DNA of 64,000 bases from Halomonas ventosae (GTDB lineage: Bacteria; Pseudomonadota; Gammaproteobacteria; Pseudomonadales; Halomonadaceae): NCBI RefSeq assembly GCF_004363555.1, contig NZ_SNZJ01000007.1, positions 62,001-126,000 of the forward strand. Reading direction: 5' to 3'. This document shows positions 38,322 through 47,011 of the stretch, in pieces (position 1 is the first letter of the stretch; each line of letters starts with the position of its first letter). The notes under the pieces are model-generated. The model saw only the letters and a program-made list of their open reading frames with translations. It did not search any database and was not told the origin of the DNA. The translations under genes were made by a program, and so were the position numbers.

Positions 38322-39698
38322 CTATCCGCCATGGGACCTCGGATCGTCGGCGTCAACGTCGGCCTCGATGCCGGTCACCGTGAGGGCGAGCCGCCCCTCG
38401 CCCAGCCGTGCCTCCAGCGCCTGGCCGGGCGTGGTGTCAGCGGCCCGGCGGACGACCCGGCCCTCCGCGTCCTCGAGGATGGCGTAGCCGCGCCCCAGCA
38501 CCGCCAGCGGGCTGACGGCCTGCAGCTCGCGCACGAGCCCGCCCAGCCGCTCGCGATGGCGGGCCAGCGCCCGCGGCATGGCCTGATGGAGCCGCCAGCG
38601 AGCCCGGGTGAGGCGCTGCCCGGCCTGTTCCACCAGCCGGTCCGGCGAGCGCAGGGCGAGGCGCTGGCGCAGGTGGTGCTCGCGGCGCCGTTCGGTGGCG
38701 AGCCGCGCCTGCATGGCGCGCTGCAGCCGGCCCTCAAGCTGGTCCAGCTGCCCGCGGCGCGCGGCCAGCACCTCGCCGGGGTGGCGCAGCCGGGCACGCA
38801 GGTGGTCCAGGCGCTGGGCCTCGGTCTCCAGGCGGGCGCGCTGGGCGCGGGTGAGCCGTTCGGCCAGTCGCTCGAGGCGGTGGCGCCGTTCGCGGCGGTC
38901 GGGCACCAGCTGCTCGGCGGCGGCCGAGGGGGTAGGGGCACGCACGTCGGCGGCGAAGTCGGCCAGGGTGACATCCACCTCGTGGCCCACCGCCGACATC
39001 ACCGGCAGCCGCGAGTGGAAGATGGCGCGGGCCAGGTGCTCGTCATTGAAGGCCCAGAGGTCCTCGAGGCTGCCGCCGCCGCGGGTGATCAGGATGGCGT
39101 CGCGGGCCGGGTCCAGTGCCTGCTGGCGGTTGAGCAGGCCCAGCGCCGAGATCATCGCCGGCGCCGCCTCGCGCCCCTGCACCGGCACCGGGATCAGCGT
39201 CACCTGGGTAAGCGGCCAGCGCGCCGCGAGCACCGCCAGCACGTCGCGGATCGCCGCGCCGGTGGGCGAGGTGAGCACCAGCAGGTGGCGCGGCGGATAG
39301 GGCAGGGGGCGCGCATTGGCGAACACCCCCTCGGCGGCGAGCCGGGCCTTGAGCCGCTCGAAGGCCGCCAGCAGCTCGCCTTCGCCTGCCGCCTGCACCG
39401 CCTCGACGACCAGCTGGTAGTCGCCGCGGGGCTCGAACAGCGACACCTGGCCGCGCACCTTGACCCGGTCGCCGTCGCGCAGGGGGGCGGCGACGAAGCG
39501 CGCCCGGGTGCGGAACAGCGCGCAGCGCAGCTGGGCCCGCTCGTCCTTGAGGGTGAAGTAGATGTGCCCAGAGCCCGGCCGCGACACCCCGGAGAGCTCG
39601 CCCTCTACCCATACCTCGCCGACATCCTGCTCCAGTGCCTGGCGGGCGCGGCGGTTGAGCTCGCTGACGGAAAGCGGGGTGTCCTCGGGGCGGGGCAT
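38322..39698 (-). CDS. xseA: Exodeoxyribonuclease VII large subunit
   Basis: A 458-residue catalytic subunit of the single-strand exonuclease ExoVII. The N-terminal OB fold (LSVSELNRRARQALEQDVGEVWVEGELS) is followed by the catalytic core with LTSPTGAAIRDVLAVLAARWP, RGGGSLEDLWAFNDE and SAVGHEVDVTLADFAADVRAPTPSAAAE (broken here only by spelling limits), a long Arg/Leu coiled coil, and the LERGYAIL-like LGRGYAILEDAEG end. I place the start at the ATG 39698; a GTG at 39740 would add 14 residues. The small subunit XseB is not nearby. It is divergent from guaB. Confidence 0.93.
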   Translation of the reverse strand: MPRPEDTPLSVSELNRRARQALEQDVGEVWVEGELSGVSRPGSGHIYFTLKDERAQLRCALFRTRARFVAAPLRDGDRVKVRGQVSLFEPRGDYQLVVEAVQAAGEGELLAAFERLKARLAAEGVFANARPLPYPPRHLLVLTSPTGAAIRDVLAVLAARWPLTQVTLIPVPVQGREAAPAMISALGLLNRQQALDPARDAILITRGGGSLEDLWAFNDEHLARAIFHSRLPVMSAVGHEVDVTLADFAADVRAPTPSAAAEQLVPDRRERRHRLERLAERLTRAQRARLETEAQRLDHLRARLRHPGEVLAARRGQLDQLEGRLQRAMQARLATERRREHHLRQRLALRSPDRLVEQAGQRLTRARWRLHQAMPRALARHRERLGGLVRELQAVSPLAVLGRGYAILEDAEGRVVRRAADTTPGQALEARLGEGRLALTVTGIEADVDADDPRSHGG

Positions 39699-39880
39699 GG
39701 CGCGATCATCCCTGGCGGGTGGAGGGGAATACCCTAGCACGCGCCGCGGCCCCGGTGGCAGCGCCCGGGGTGGCAGGGGCGCCGGATAGCCGCCACGCGG
39801 ATTGCCGGCCCCCGGCCAGGGTCGCTATAATGGGGGATTAACTTCACTCCCTCCCACCAGTTCACTGGGTGTTGCCGCAT

Positions 39881-41350
39881 ATGCTACGTATGGCCCAAGA
39901 AGCTCTTACGTTCGATGACGTATTACTCGTGCCCGGGTATTCAGACGTCCTGCCCAACGAGGTCAGCCTCCGGACCCGCCTGACCCGCGACCTCTTCCTG
40001 AACATCCCGCTCGTCTCCGCCGCCATGGACACCGTCACCGAGGCGCGCCTGGCCATCGCCATGGCCCAGGAAGGCGGCATCGGCATCATCCACAAGAGCA
40101 TGACCATCGCCCACCAGGCGGCCGAGGTGCGCAAGGTCAAGAAGCACGAGAGCGTGATCGTCAAGGACCCCGTCACCGTGGGGCCCAAGGCCAAGCTGGC
40201 AGACCTGCTGGCGATGGCCGAGGAGCACGGCTTCTCCGGCTTCCCGGTGGTGGAGGGCGAGACCCTGGTGGGCCTGGTGACCCAGCGCGACATGCGCTTC
40301 CAGCCCAACCACGGCGACAGCGTGGCCGACATCATGACTCCCGGCGAGAAGCTCGTCACCGTGCCGGTGGGCACCAGCCTCGACATCATCAAGGGCAAGA
40401 TGCAGGAGCACCGCGTCGAGAAGATGCTGGTGGTGGATGACGACTTCCGCCTGCGCGGCCTGGTCACCTTCCAGGACATCGAGAAGGCCCGCACCTTCCC
40501 CCTCGCGGCCAAGGACGCCGACGGCCGCCTGCTGGTCGGCGCCGCCGTGGGCACCGGCCCCGAGACGCCGGACCGCGTGGCTGCCCTGGCCGAGGCCGGG
40601 GTCGACGTGGTGGTGGTCGACACCGCCCACGGCCACTCCAAGGGTGTGATCGAGCGCGTGCGCTGGGTGAAGGAGCACTTCCCGAAGATCCAGGTGATCG
40701 GCGGCAACATCGCCACCGCCGACGCGGCGAAGGCGCTCGCGGAAGCGGGTGCCGATGCCGTCAAGGTGGGCATCGGCCCCGGCTCCATCTGCACCACCCG
40801 CGTGGTGGCCGGCGTGGGCGTGCCGCAGATCACCGCCGTCTCCAACGTCGCCGCGGCGCTGGAGCCCTACGACATCCCGCTGATCGCCGACGGCGGCGTG
40901 CGCTTCTCCGGCGACCTGGCCAAGGCCGTGGCGGCCGGTGCCAGCACCGTGATGGCCGGTGGCCTGCTGGCCGGCACCGAGGAATCCCCGGGCGAGATCG
41001 AGCTCTTCCAGGGCCGCACCTACAAGGCCTACCGCGGCATGGGCTCGATGGGCGCCATGTCCCAGACCCAGGGCAGCGCCGACCGCTACTTCCAGGACAA
41101 GAGCGAGGGCGCCGAGAAGCTGGTGCCGGAAGGCATCGAGGGCCGCGTGCCCTACAAGGGCATGATGAGCGCCATCGTCCACCAGCTGATGGGCGGCCTG
41201 CGTGCCTCCATGGGCTACACCGGCTGCCGCGACATCCAGGAGATGCGCACCAAGCCGCAGTTCGTGAAGATCACCGGGGCCGGCTTCAACGAGTCCCACG
41301 TGCACGACGTTCAAATCACCAAGGAAGCCCCGAACTACCGCGCGGGCTGA
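39881..41350 (+). CDS. guaB: Inosine-5'-monophosphate dehydrogenase
   Basis: A 489-residue NAD+-dependent enzyme oxidising IMP to XMP, the committed step of GMP synthesis. The TIM barrel is interrupted by a CBS pair (about residues 93-200). The catalytic loop is [14 protein letters not shown] with Cys304, and the mobile flap RGMGSMGAM and C-terminal [11 protein letters not shown] follow. The start at 39881 ([16 protein letters not shown]) matches E. coli; GTG at 39869 would add four residues. guaA is 95 bases downstream. Confidence 0.96.
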   Translation: MLRMAQEALTFDDVLLVPGYSDVLPNEVSLRTRLTRDLFLNIPLVSAAMDTVTEARLAIAMAQEGGIGIIHKSMTIAHQAAEVRKVKKHESVIVKDPVTVGPKAKLADLLAMAEEHGFSGFPVVEGETLVGLVTQRDMRFQPNHGDSVADIMTPGEKLVTVPVGTSLDIIKGKMQEHRVEKMLVVDDDFRLRGLVTFQDIEKARTFPLAAKDADGRLLVGAAVGTGPETPDRVAALAEAGVDVVVVDTAHGHSKGVIERVRWVKEHFPKIQVIGGNIATADAAKALAEAGADAVKVGIGPGSICTTRVVAGVGVPQITAVSNVAAALEPYDIPLIADGGVRFSGDLAKAVAAGASTVMAGGLLAGTEESPGEIELFQGRTYKAYRGMGSMGAMSQTQGSADRYFQDKSEGAEKLVPEGIEGRVPYKGMMSAIVHQLMGGLRASMGYTGCRDIQEMRTKPQFVKITGAGFNESHVHDVQITKEAPNYRAG

Positions 41351-41374
41351 TACACGCTTGAAGCCGGAAGCTTG

Positions 41375-41409
41375 AAGCTGGAAGTGGCCGCGCCGCTTCC
41401 AGCTTTCGT
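41375..41409 (+). terminator. Hairpin between guaB and guaA
   Basis: AAGCTGGAAG (41375-41384) pairs with CTTCCAGCTT (41396-41405), and the stem extends inward through TGGC/GCCG. It is followed by TCGTGTTT. It is preceded by an imperfect direct repeat, CTTGAAGCCGGAAG and CTTGAAGCTGGAAG. It may attenuate guaA rather than fully terminate. Confidence 0.6.
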
Positions 41410-41445
41410 GTTTCCGGGCCGTTCGCCTCTCAAAGGAAAGGCCAG

Positions 41446-43023
41446 ATGACCGACATTCACGCCCACAAGATCCTGATCCTCGACTTCGGCTCCCAGTACA
41501 CCCAGCTGATCGCCCGCCGGGTGCGCGAGATCGGCGTCTACTCCGAGGTTCGCGCCTTCGACATCACTGAGGCCGAGATCCGCGAGTACGCCCCCAACGG
41601 CATCATCCTCGCCGGTGGCCCGGAATCCGTCACCGAGCTGGACTCGCCCCGCGCCCCGCAGTGCGTGTTCGAGATGGGCCTGCCGGTGCTGGGCATCTGC
41701 TACGGCATGCAGACCATGGCCGAGCAGCTCGGCGGTGCCGTGGAGGGCTCCCACATCCACGAGTTCGGCTACGCCCAGATCCGCCTAGATGCCGAAACGG
41801 CGCTGTTCCGCGACATCTCGGACCACATCGACCACGAGACCGGCCGCAACCTGCTCGACGTCTGGATGAGCCACGGCGACAAGGTCTCCCGGGTGCCCGA
41901 CGCCTTCACCGTCACCGCCTCCACCCCCAGCTGCCCCATCGCCGCCATGGCCTGGGAGGAGAAGCGCTTCTATGGCGTGCAGTTCCACCCCGAGGTGACC
42001 CACACCCTGCAGGGCCTGCGCATCCTCGAGCACTTCGTGCTGGAGATCTGCGGCGCCGAGCGCCTCTGGACCCCGGCCCAGATCATCGAGGACCAGATCG
42101 CCCGCGTGCGCGAGCAGGTGGGTGATCGCCACGTGCTGCTCGGCCTCTCCGGCGGCGTGGACTCCTCGGTGGTGGCAGCACTCCTGCACAAGGCCATCGG
42201 TGACCAGCTGACCTGCGTGTTCGTCGACAACGGCCTGCTGCGCAAGGCCGAGGGCGACCAGGTGATGGAGACCTTCGCCCGCCACATGGGCGTGAAGGTG
42301 ATCCGCGTGGACGCCGAGGAGCTGTTCCTCGACAAGCTGAAGGGCGAGGCCGACCCCGAGGCCAAGCGCAAGATCATCGGCAACACCTTCATCGATGTCT
42401 TCGATGACGAGGCCGGAAAGATCGAGGGCGTGGACTTCCTGGCCCAGGGCACCATCTACCCGGACGTGATCGAATCCGCCGCCGCCAAGACCGGCAAGGC
42501 CCACGTGATCAAGTCGCACCACAACGTGGGGGGCCTGCCCGAGACCATGAAGCTCAAGCTCGTCGAGCCGCTGCGCGAGCTCTTCAAGGACGAGGTGCGC
42601 AAGCTCGGCGTCGAGCTCGGCCTGCCCTACGACATGGTCTACCGCCACCCCTTCCCGGGGCCGGGCCTGGGCGTGCGCATCCTCGGCGAGGTGAAGAAGG
42701 AGTACGCCGACATCCTGCGTGAGGCCGATGCCATCTTCATCCAGGAGCTGCACAACGCCGGCTGGTACCACAAGACCAGCCAGGCCTTCGCCGTCTTCCT
42801 GCCGGTGCGCTCCGTCGGCGTGGTGGGCGATGCCCGCCGCTACGAGTGGGTGATCGCCCTGCGCGCCGTGGAGACCATTGACTTCATGACCGCCCGCTGG
42901 GCGCACCTGCCCTATGAGCTGCTGGAGAAGGTCTCCAACCGCATCATCAACGAGATCACCGGGGTCTCCCGCGTGACCTATGACGTCAGCAGCAAGCCGC
43001 CGGCGACCATCGAGTGGGAGTGA
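41446..43023 (+). CDS. guaA: GMP synthase (glutamine-hydrolysing)
   Basis: A 525-residue enzyme aminating XMP to GMP. The N-terminal class I glutamine amidotransferase has the nucleophile Cys85 in [12 protein letters not shown] and the His/Glu pair in [11 protein letters not shown]. The ATP pyrophosphatase P-loop is [16 protein letters not shown], and the C-terminal dimerisation domain ends [15 protein letters not shown]. The gene is intact although an AT-rich island begins about 70 bases downstream; guaA 3' ends are known insertion hotspots for genomic islands. Confidence 0.97.
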   Translation: MTDIHAHKILILDFGSQYTQLIARRVREIGVYSEVRAFDITEAEIREYAPNGIILAGGPESVTELDSPRAPQCVFEMGLPVLGICYGMQTMAEQLGGAVEGSHIHEFGYAQIRLDAETALFRDISDHIDHETGRNLLDVWMSHGDKVSRVPDAFTVTASTPSCPIAAMAWEEKRFYGVQFHPEVTHTLQGLRILEHFVLEICGAERLWTPAQIIEDQIARVREQVGDRHVLLGLSGGVDSSVVAALLHKAIGDQLTCVFVDNGLLRKAEGDQVMETFARHMGVKVIRVDAEELFLDKLKGEADPEAKRKIIGNTFIDVFDDEAGKIEGVDFLAQGTIYPDVIESAAAKTGKAHVIKSHHNVGGLPETMKLKLVEPLRELFKDEVRKLGVELGLPYDMVYRHPFPGPGLGVRILGEVKKEYADILREADAIFIQELHNAGWYHKTSQAFAVFLPVRSVGVVGDARRYEWVIALRAVETIDFMTARWAHLPYELLEKVSNRIINEITGVSRVTYDVSSKPPATIEWE

Positions 43024-43042
43024 GGTAAGAGCAATCTCACTC
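43018..43042. repeat. Inverted repeat across the guaA stop codon, possible recombination core
   Basis: GAGTGAG (43018-43024) and CTCACTC (43036-43042) flank an 11-base spacer; the left arm contains the guaA TGA and the right arm lies in the AT-rich flank. Size and spacing resemble a tyrosine-recombinase core site. I could not find a clean second copy at the other end of the island, so this is suggestive only. Confidence 0.35.
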
Positions 43043-43058
43043 AAATTTAACTGCATCA

Positions 43059-43088
43059 AGGGCTTACCAAAGGGTAGGCTCTTTTTTT
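43059..43088 (+). terminator. Rho-independent terminator of guaA
   Basis: AGGGCTTACC (43059-43068) pairs with GGTAGGCTCT (43073-43082, two G-U pairs), followed by a T-run to 43088. Base composition falls sharply beyond this point. Confidence 0.8.
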
Positions 43089-43172
43089 GCAATCTGTTAT
43101 AGAGTTCGTTGTACTGGAGCTAAGGTTGCTAAGATGTCAGCGGATCCTTGCATCAGAGGCGCGAATGGTCCG

Positions 43173-43225
43173 ATTTTACGGCAAATATTTTACGGCAATT
43201 ATTAGTTTTATCATGTTTTTATAAT
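43173..43225 (+). promoter_or_regulatory. Promoter of the dtcABC operon with a direct repeat
   Basis: ATTTTACGGCAA occurs twice, at 43173-43184 and 43187-43198, a 14-base period. A perfect -10 hexamer TATAAT stands at 43220-43225. No good -35 hexamer is visible at the right distance; repeat 2 occupies that position, which is typical of activator-dependent promoters. TGGGGA at 43231-43236 is the ribosome-binding site for dtcA. Confidence 0.5.
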
Positions 43226-43245
43226 TTTTTTGGGGAATGCTTTTT

Positions 43246-46200
43246 ATGCAGAATTATCAAACTATTTTGAATGGGTTTGCTTTGAAGTTCGTTCCGGCCG
43301 ATAGGGTTGTTAATATATTGTCCGATTTTATTCGTGGCGCGCCGCAGAATGTTTATGAAAAGAATATAGTTAAAATATTACAAAATAAAAAGGTTAGGGC
43401 TTCACTGAATAGCAATGCGCACGCTATTGAAGAATTCGCTAAAGGAAAAATAATTGCTGGTCTTTCAGACGAAAGGCTTCTGTCACTATATTTTTCTATA
43501 TTCATTGCATACAGTGATAAATTATCAGCATTCGCAAAGATAAAAGAAGACTTCGAGAGGTGTTTCTTTTCAGGTGATTACTACCTAGCGGCTAGCAAGC
43601 TAGATGAGGCTGAAAGATTGTTTGGAGATAGCATATGGCTAATTAGAAGCAGATTGTTGCTTTTATCACGCTCCGCAATGCAAGATGAGCTTCAGGAGTA
43701 CTGTGACAATATTTCCAATAGGAACGAAAAACCATTTATCAAGCATATATTGAATTGTCTGATATATATCTATAGCTCGCCCAATAAAAAAGGAATAATT
43801 AAAAACTTGGTCTTGCGGACCACAAAGGAACTTAGAGGTGGAGGCCTAGTCGAACATGCTCAATTCCAAGAAATGCTTTTCATGCCTACTCTAGAAAGAA
43901 GGATTGTTGACGGTTTAAGCCATTTGTATTTAGCCCAACTTTTACCCGTTGTGGATCAATATGAAATAACCATCGCGGAGATAGCCAGGTTTCTTCCTAG
44001 TAAAGCCCACGAAGAGTCAAGTGTTCACCAAAGAATTAGGTCGCTTGTAAAGAATACAGCTGATGTGATAAATGATTGCCGTCTTTACAATATTATAGAC
44101 TATTTCGAAGAGGCCAGAAAGGTAATTACAAAAGGTCGTGGGAGTGAGGTTTTAGAGCTGTATGAGGAAGGTGATTACGCACAAGTCGTAAATTTATTTC
44201 TGCGAAGTAAAAGTTATACTATAAGGGCTGGTTATGAATTTGGTTTGGTGTCGAAGTCTTTGGCTTATAATCCAGCATTTGATTTTTATAGCAATGAGAG
44301 TCTTTTCCTGGATATAGTAAATAATTTTAAGAAAATATATTGTGCAGAGAGCGATGTAGATAAAGCACTTGATGTCCTAAGCTCGTACATTATCGAGTTT
44401 CATGGCTTTACTTTTGGAGACGAACTTCAGCTTGCCTTGCTAACGTCTTTGCCATACCAGAAAGAATTAATTGATCTACAAAATAACATCATAGGCCTCT
44501 CTTTTCATGTTGTTGAGCTTCCACCACTCCTAGTTAGTATTTTGTCGTCCAGAGAGGTAGTGTACGACAAAGGTCTCTGCTTGTTGGATCTTGAGGCCGC
44601 AAGTGATCAGAGGAAAGAAAGAAGTTTCGCGTTGGTTAAGGATGAGTTTCTAGAAGGAAAAGATGAAGTTGATTGTATAATTCCAAAAGGGTGTTTATAT
44701 AAAGACTTAATGGAGCTTAAAATTGGTTTTTATCTAAAGAGCCAGAAGGCTGATAAGCTGCTTTCTTATGCGGCGGAAGAGTTATCAGTTAGCCCCTATC
44801 TTCACCCTATGCTTCCTATGTATCTTATGGTGAGGCAGATTGAGGAAAACCTACTTTGCAATATTGACGCAGTTATTATTTTGCACGTTTTTTCAAAGCA
44901 TATTTCACAAGAAAAAAATATGCTATTAAATGAAGTTTTTGATGAATATATCAATGTTTCTGGCTTTGAATTGCCCAGTAAAGGGCTTTCAGAGGCTGGG
45001 AGTTTGGAGGCTAAGGACGTTTATTTTTTTAAAAATGTTTGTACGCTAGATGTAATGGATTCATTGTCTGTGTTTTGTGATAGCCTTGAGTTGCGAACTG
45101 AGAGGCTAAGGATCATTGATATACTAAATGAGCGTGAGCTGATTACTTCTTCTGAATTCAACTCCGAAGCAGAAAGAATCGTAGACCAAATTATCCAAGA
45201 TGTCTCAGTTAGTCAAATCAATACAAGTAAAATTTATGTAGATTGTAATGCTATTGTAAATATCCTTGATGAGGAAGTTTCTTCTTTGTTTGATATGTAT
45301 AAAAACGATAAAACCATATCAGATAACTCCGATAAGTTGGTGTTGTTGAAGAAAAGTTCAGGTCGCGTTGATGAGACTGATCCAGACCAGGTTTTTATTT
45401 CTGGAGGAAAAAAGTCATTAATTAGTAAGATCATTGATGCTGTAGTTGAGTCGTACCTTTTTGATGAAAACTATGGCTTAGATGCAAATCTTTCAACCGA
45501 GATAAGGCACGGTTTCTTCTCCAATCTAATTAGGGCTAGTGCTGAAAGTAACGAACTGATAACTGAGCTAGGGGACGATGGTGAGTATGAGGAAAATACA
45601 CACTGGGAAAAATATTATGAGCACCTGCTCACCCCGCAAACTCTAGTTTCAATTGATGAAAAATTAAAATTGTTCTCATCAGGATTTAATGACCTTGTAT
45701 CTTCTGCCAAAAAGTGGATGCACGTAACTATGAATGGTGAGTTATCCTCGGCAGTGTTTGACTATTCATTTGATATCAGAGAGCTAGATGTTTTGGAGAG
45801 TGAGCTTGATGCTCTCGATTCGCATAATGAAGTATTAATGCTAATGATGGAAGTGATGAATAGTAAGACTGATCGTAACATAATGTTGATGCAAGAGAAG
45901 TTGAATGTAGACTTTCGAGACGAATGCTCGAAGCTATATGATAAACTGCAATCAGATATGCAGGATATTATAGGAGGGGATGGTTTAAAAGATCTTAAGG
46001 TAAAGATAGAGGAAAGCAAAGCTGAAACATTAGAGAGTATTGGTATTATTTCTGAATGGTTTAACAGGAGCGGAAGTAGCAATTTTGCCGCTCAGCGGAT
46101 GAGCCAAGTAATTAATGTTGCCATAGACTGTTTTGTGAAAACCAAGGTTATGAAAAGGGTGCCAGCTTTGGACCTAGAGAAAAAAAGCGATTCAAAAGTT

Positions 46201-46560
46201 GTTCTTGGTAGCCATGTTAAGTCGTTAGTTTTGGCGTTGATAAATCTGTTAGATAATGCTTATCGGCATGGCGGGTTTTCACGAGAGGCTATTATTCATA
46301 TTAGAGAGATTAATGGTGATGGGTATAGCGAAGTAGAGGTGGTGAATAACTTGAGCCAAGGAAACAGTATATTCGACCCAGGTTGCATTGAAAGAATAAA
46401 TTCTGAAAATTTCGAAGATGCAAGTGAAACATTAATGAGGACTGAAGGGGGTACAGGCGTCGCTAAGATTAAATCTTATTTGAGAAGAATAAGTGATGGG
46501 TGCTCAATTATTTTCTTTATAAGAGATGAACAGTTCGTGGCGAGAATTCATTATGAATAA
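43246..46560 (+). CDS. dtcA: Detocs-type sensor histidine kinase with long helical-repeat N-terminus
   Basis: A 1104-residue soluble protein with no signal peptide or membrane helix. Residues 1 to about 700 are alpha-helical, TPR-like in character (for example SGDYYLAASKLDEAERLFGD) with no enzyme motif. The kinase part has a candidate phosphoacceptor His755 in LSTEIRHGFFSNLIRA, a helical stretch, then a GHKL ATPase domain with N-box LINLLDNAYRHGG (Asn1000/Asn1004) and glycine box TEGGTGVAKIKSYL. The start at 43246 fits TGGGGA spacing; the ATG at 43237 is too close. It heads a three-gene operon, overlapping dtcB. A long repeat sensor, a receiver and a receiver-effector is the Detocs arrangement, in which the sensor detects phage infection. 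The family name is from memory; no search was possible. Confidence 0.75.
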   Translation: MQNYQTILNGFALKFVPADRVVNILSDFIRGAPQNVYEKNIVKILQNKKVRASLNSNAHAIEEFAKGKIIAGLSDERLLSLYFSIFIAYSDKLSAFAKIKEDFERCFFSGDYYLAASKLDEAERLFGDSIWLIRSRLLLLSRSAMQDELQEYCDNISNRNEKPFIKHILNCLIYIYSSPNKKGIIKNLVLRTTKELRGGGLVEHAQFQEMLFMPTLERRIVDGLSHLYLAQLLPVVDQYEITIAEIARFLPSKAHEESSVHQRIRSLVKNTADVINDCRLYNIIDYFEEARKVITKGRGSEVLELYEEGDYAQVVNLFLRSKSYTIRAGYEFGLVSKSLAYNPAFDFYSNESLFLDIVNNFKKIYCAESDVDKALDVLSSYIIEFHGFTFGDELQLALLTSLPYQKELIDLQNNIIGLSFHVVELPPLLVSILSSREVVYDKGLCLLDLEAASDQRKERSFALVKDEFLEGKDEVDCIIPKGCLYKDLMELKIGFYLKSQKADKLLSYAAEELSVSPYLHPMLPMYLMVRQIEENLLCNIDAVIILHVFSKHISQEKNMLLNEVFDEYINVSGFELPSKGLSEAGSLEAKDVYFFKNVCTLDVMDSLSVFCDSLELRTERLRIIDILNERELITSSEFNSEAERIVDQIIQDVSVSQINTSKIYVDCNAIVNILDEEVSSLFDMYKNDKTISDNSDKLVLLKKSSGRVDETDPDQVFISGGKKSLISKIIDAVVESYLFDENYGLDANLSTEIRHGFFSNLIRASAESNELITELGDDGEYEENTHWEKYYEHLLTPQTLVSIDEKLKLFSSGFNDLVSSAKKWMHVTMNGELSSAVFDYSFDIRELDVLESELDALDSHNEVLMLMMEVMNSKTDRNIMLMQEKLNVDFRDECSKLYDKLQSDMQDIIGGDGLKDLKVKIEESKAETLESIGIISEWFNRSGSSNFAAQRMSQVINVAIDCFVKTKVMKRVPALDLEKKSDSKVVLGSHVKSLVLALINLLDNAYRHGGFSREAIIHIREINGDGYSEVEVVNNLSQGNSIFDPGCIERINSENFEDASETLMRTEGGTGVAKIKSYLRRISDGCSIIFFIRDEQFVARIHYE

Positions 46561-47011
46561 AAAAATTTTAGTTGTGGAGGATAATTCCCACAAAAGCGAT
46601 AAGATAATTAATCACATAGAGAATGAGCTTCCGGCTTGTAATGTTTTATTGGCCAAGTCTTTTTCTTCTGGTGCAAGCCTTGCTCTTGATGGTGGGTTTG
46701 ATATTGTGATCATCGATATGAGCCTGCCGACCTTTGATAGAAGCGATCAGGAGTCAGGGGGAAGAAATAGGCCATTTGGAGGTAGAGAGCTGGCAAGGAA
46801 AATCATAAGGAGGAAGATTAAATCTAAGCTAATTTTCATAACACAGTATGAATCTTTTAGCGATCATGGTAGAACATTTACCTTTTCTTCATTAAGGGAT
46901 GAGGTGGAAAAGGAGTGTGGATATTATTACTGTGGGTTTATCATGTATGATAGTTCTAAAATGTTATGGAAGTCTGAGTTATCGTCTTCTTTGGAAAGGG
47001 CTTTAAAATGA
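46553..47011 (+). CDS. dtcB: Stand-alone receiver protein (Detocs DtcB type)
   Basis: A 152-residue single-domain response regulator. KILVVEDN gives the acidic pocket (Glu9, Asp10), FDIVIIDMSLP the phosphoacceptor Asp55, and LIFITQYES the switch Thr. The loop after Asp55 is unusually long and Gly/Arg-rich (SDQESGGRNRPFGGRELA). There is no output domain. In Detocs this component acts as a phosphate sink that buffers accidental signalling to the toxic effector. I use the ATG at 46553, whose reading begins MNKKILVVEDN inside the end of dtcA (8-base overlap); an ATG at 46526 would add 9 residues. It overlaps dtcC by 4 bases. Confidence 0.75.
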   Translation: MNKKILVVEDNSHKSDKIINHIENELPACNVLLAKSFSSGASLALDGGFDIVIIDMSLPTFDRSDQESGGRNRPFGGRELARKIIRRKIKSKLIFITQYESFSDHGRTFTFSSLRDEVEKECGYYYCGFIMYDSSKMLWKSELSSSLERALK

